A stretch of 6,042 nucleotides of DNA from UBA9630 sp043725085 (GTDB taxonomy: Bacteria; Patescibacteriota; Minisyncoccia; Moranbacterales; UBA2206). The stretch lies in NCBI GenBank assembly GCA_043725085.1, contig JAYSLY010000013.1, positions 1 to 6,042 of the forward strand, in the 5' to 3' direction. Under the pieces are notes generated by a model that saw nothing but the letters and a program-made list of their open reading frames with translations, was not told the DNA's origin and ran no database searches. Below are positions 5,937-6,042 of this stretch, in pieces; position 1 is the stretch's first letter; each line of letters starts with the position of its first letter. The position numbers and the translations under genes were made by a program.

Positions 5937-6042
5937 ATGGAAAATAAGTTGGAAAATCTGCCTGGGCATGTCGCGATTATTCCGGACGCAAATAGGCGTT
6001 GGGCGCGAGAGAAAGGACTTCCGGCTTGGAAGGGACATGAGG
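5937..6042 (+). CDS. uppS: Undecaprenyl (cis-polyprenyl) diphosphate synthase, N-terminus only
   Basis: The first 35 codons are present and the gene runs off the window. HVAIIPDANRRWAREKGLP (11-29) followed by WKGHE is the N-terminal signature of cis-prenyltransferases. D17 matches the catalytic Mg-binding aspartate of the IxDGNxRWA motif, and N19, R21 and W22 are conserved. The usual G after the aspartate is A here. UppS extends a short allylic diphosphate with IPP to the C55 carrier used for peptidoglycan and surface glycans. The start is 15 nt after the polyprenyl synthase stop, so the two are probably cotranscribed. No Shine-Dalgarno sequence is seen. The first five codons are identical to those of the upstream gene. 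Confidence 0.9.
   Translation, partial: MENKLENLPGHVAIIPDANRRWAREKGLPAWKGHE

Noticed and set aside
5561..6038. Two minus-strand open frames over the polyprenyl synthase and uppS genes
   Set aside because: Antisense to conserved motifs, with no coherent protein features.

Overview
The window looks like part of a Candidate Phyla Radiation (Patescibacteria/Parcubacteria-type) genome. This is inferred from moderate-to-low GC, compact single-gene transcription units, a GT39-like membrane glycosyltransferase, an ExoX-like DnaQ-fold exonuclease, a polyprenyl synthetase beside a cis-prenyltransferase of the DxNRRWA type, a tRNA without an encoded CCA, and five starts with no clear Shine-Dalgarno sequence. 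No phylogenetic marker is present, so the assignment is tentative.

Region 1 (1-1899) is the accessory-looking part. It opens with a GC-rich imperfect palindrome (26-103) whose layout resembles an integron attC site. An AT-rich tract with a strong hairpin (189-221) follows, then a startless small reading frame (249-452). Next come a near-consensus promoter threaded through three GTATAC boxes (477-513) and a complete class II Fic AMP-transferase (539-1687) with a C-terminal winged helix. A second startless protein fragment (1665-1790) follows the Fic gene. Orphan fragments on both sides of a self-contained, probably self-regulated Fic gene suggest a locus that has been inserted or eroded.

Region 2 (1834-3718) holds a large polytopic GT39/ArnT-like glycosyltransferase, whose promoter spacer contains a perfect 14-bp palindrome. 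A tRNA-Glu(CTC) with its own promoter and a strong intrinsic terminator follows.

Region 3 (3727-4571) is a single-gene unit for a DEDDh 3'-5' exonuclease with an ExoX-like C-terminal module, with a candidate terminator after it.

Region 4 (4551-6042) is an isoprenoid unit: an E-type polyprenyl diphosphate synthase followed 15 nt later by uppS, which runs off the window. The first enzyme would make the short all-trans allylic primer and UppS would extend it to the undecaprenyl carrier. That carrier is also the kind of lipid that presents sugars to GT39-like enzymes. A well-formed promoter lies about 250 nt upstream, so the leader would contain a 31-bp-armed inverted repeat (4647-4784). Four of the five differences between its arms become G-U pairs only if the opposite (-) strand is transcribed. 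This element is the least explained feature in the window and the best candidate for something undescribed.
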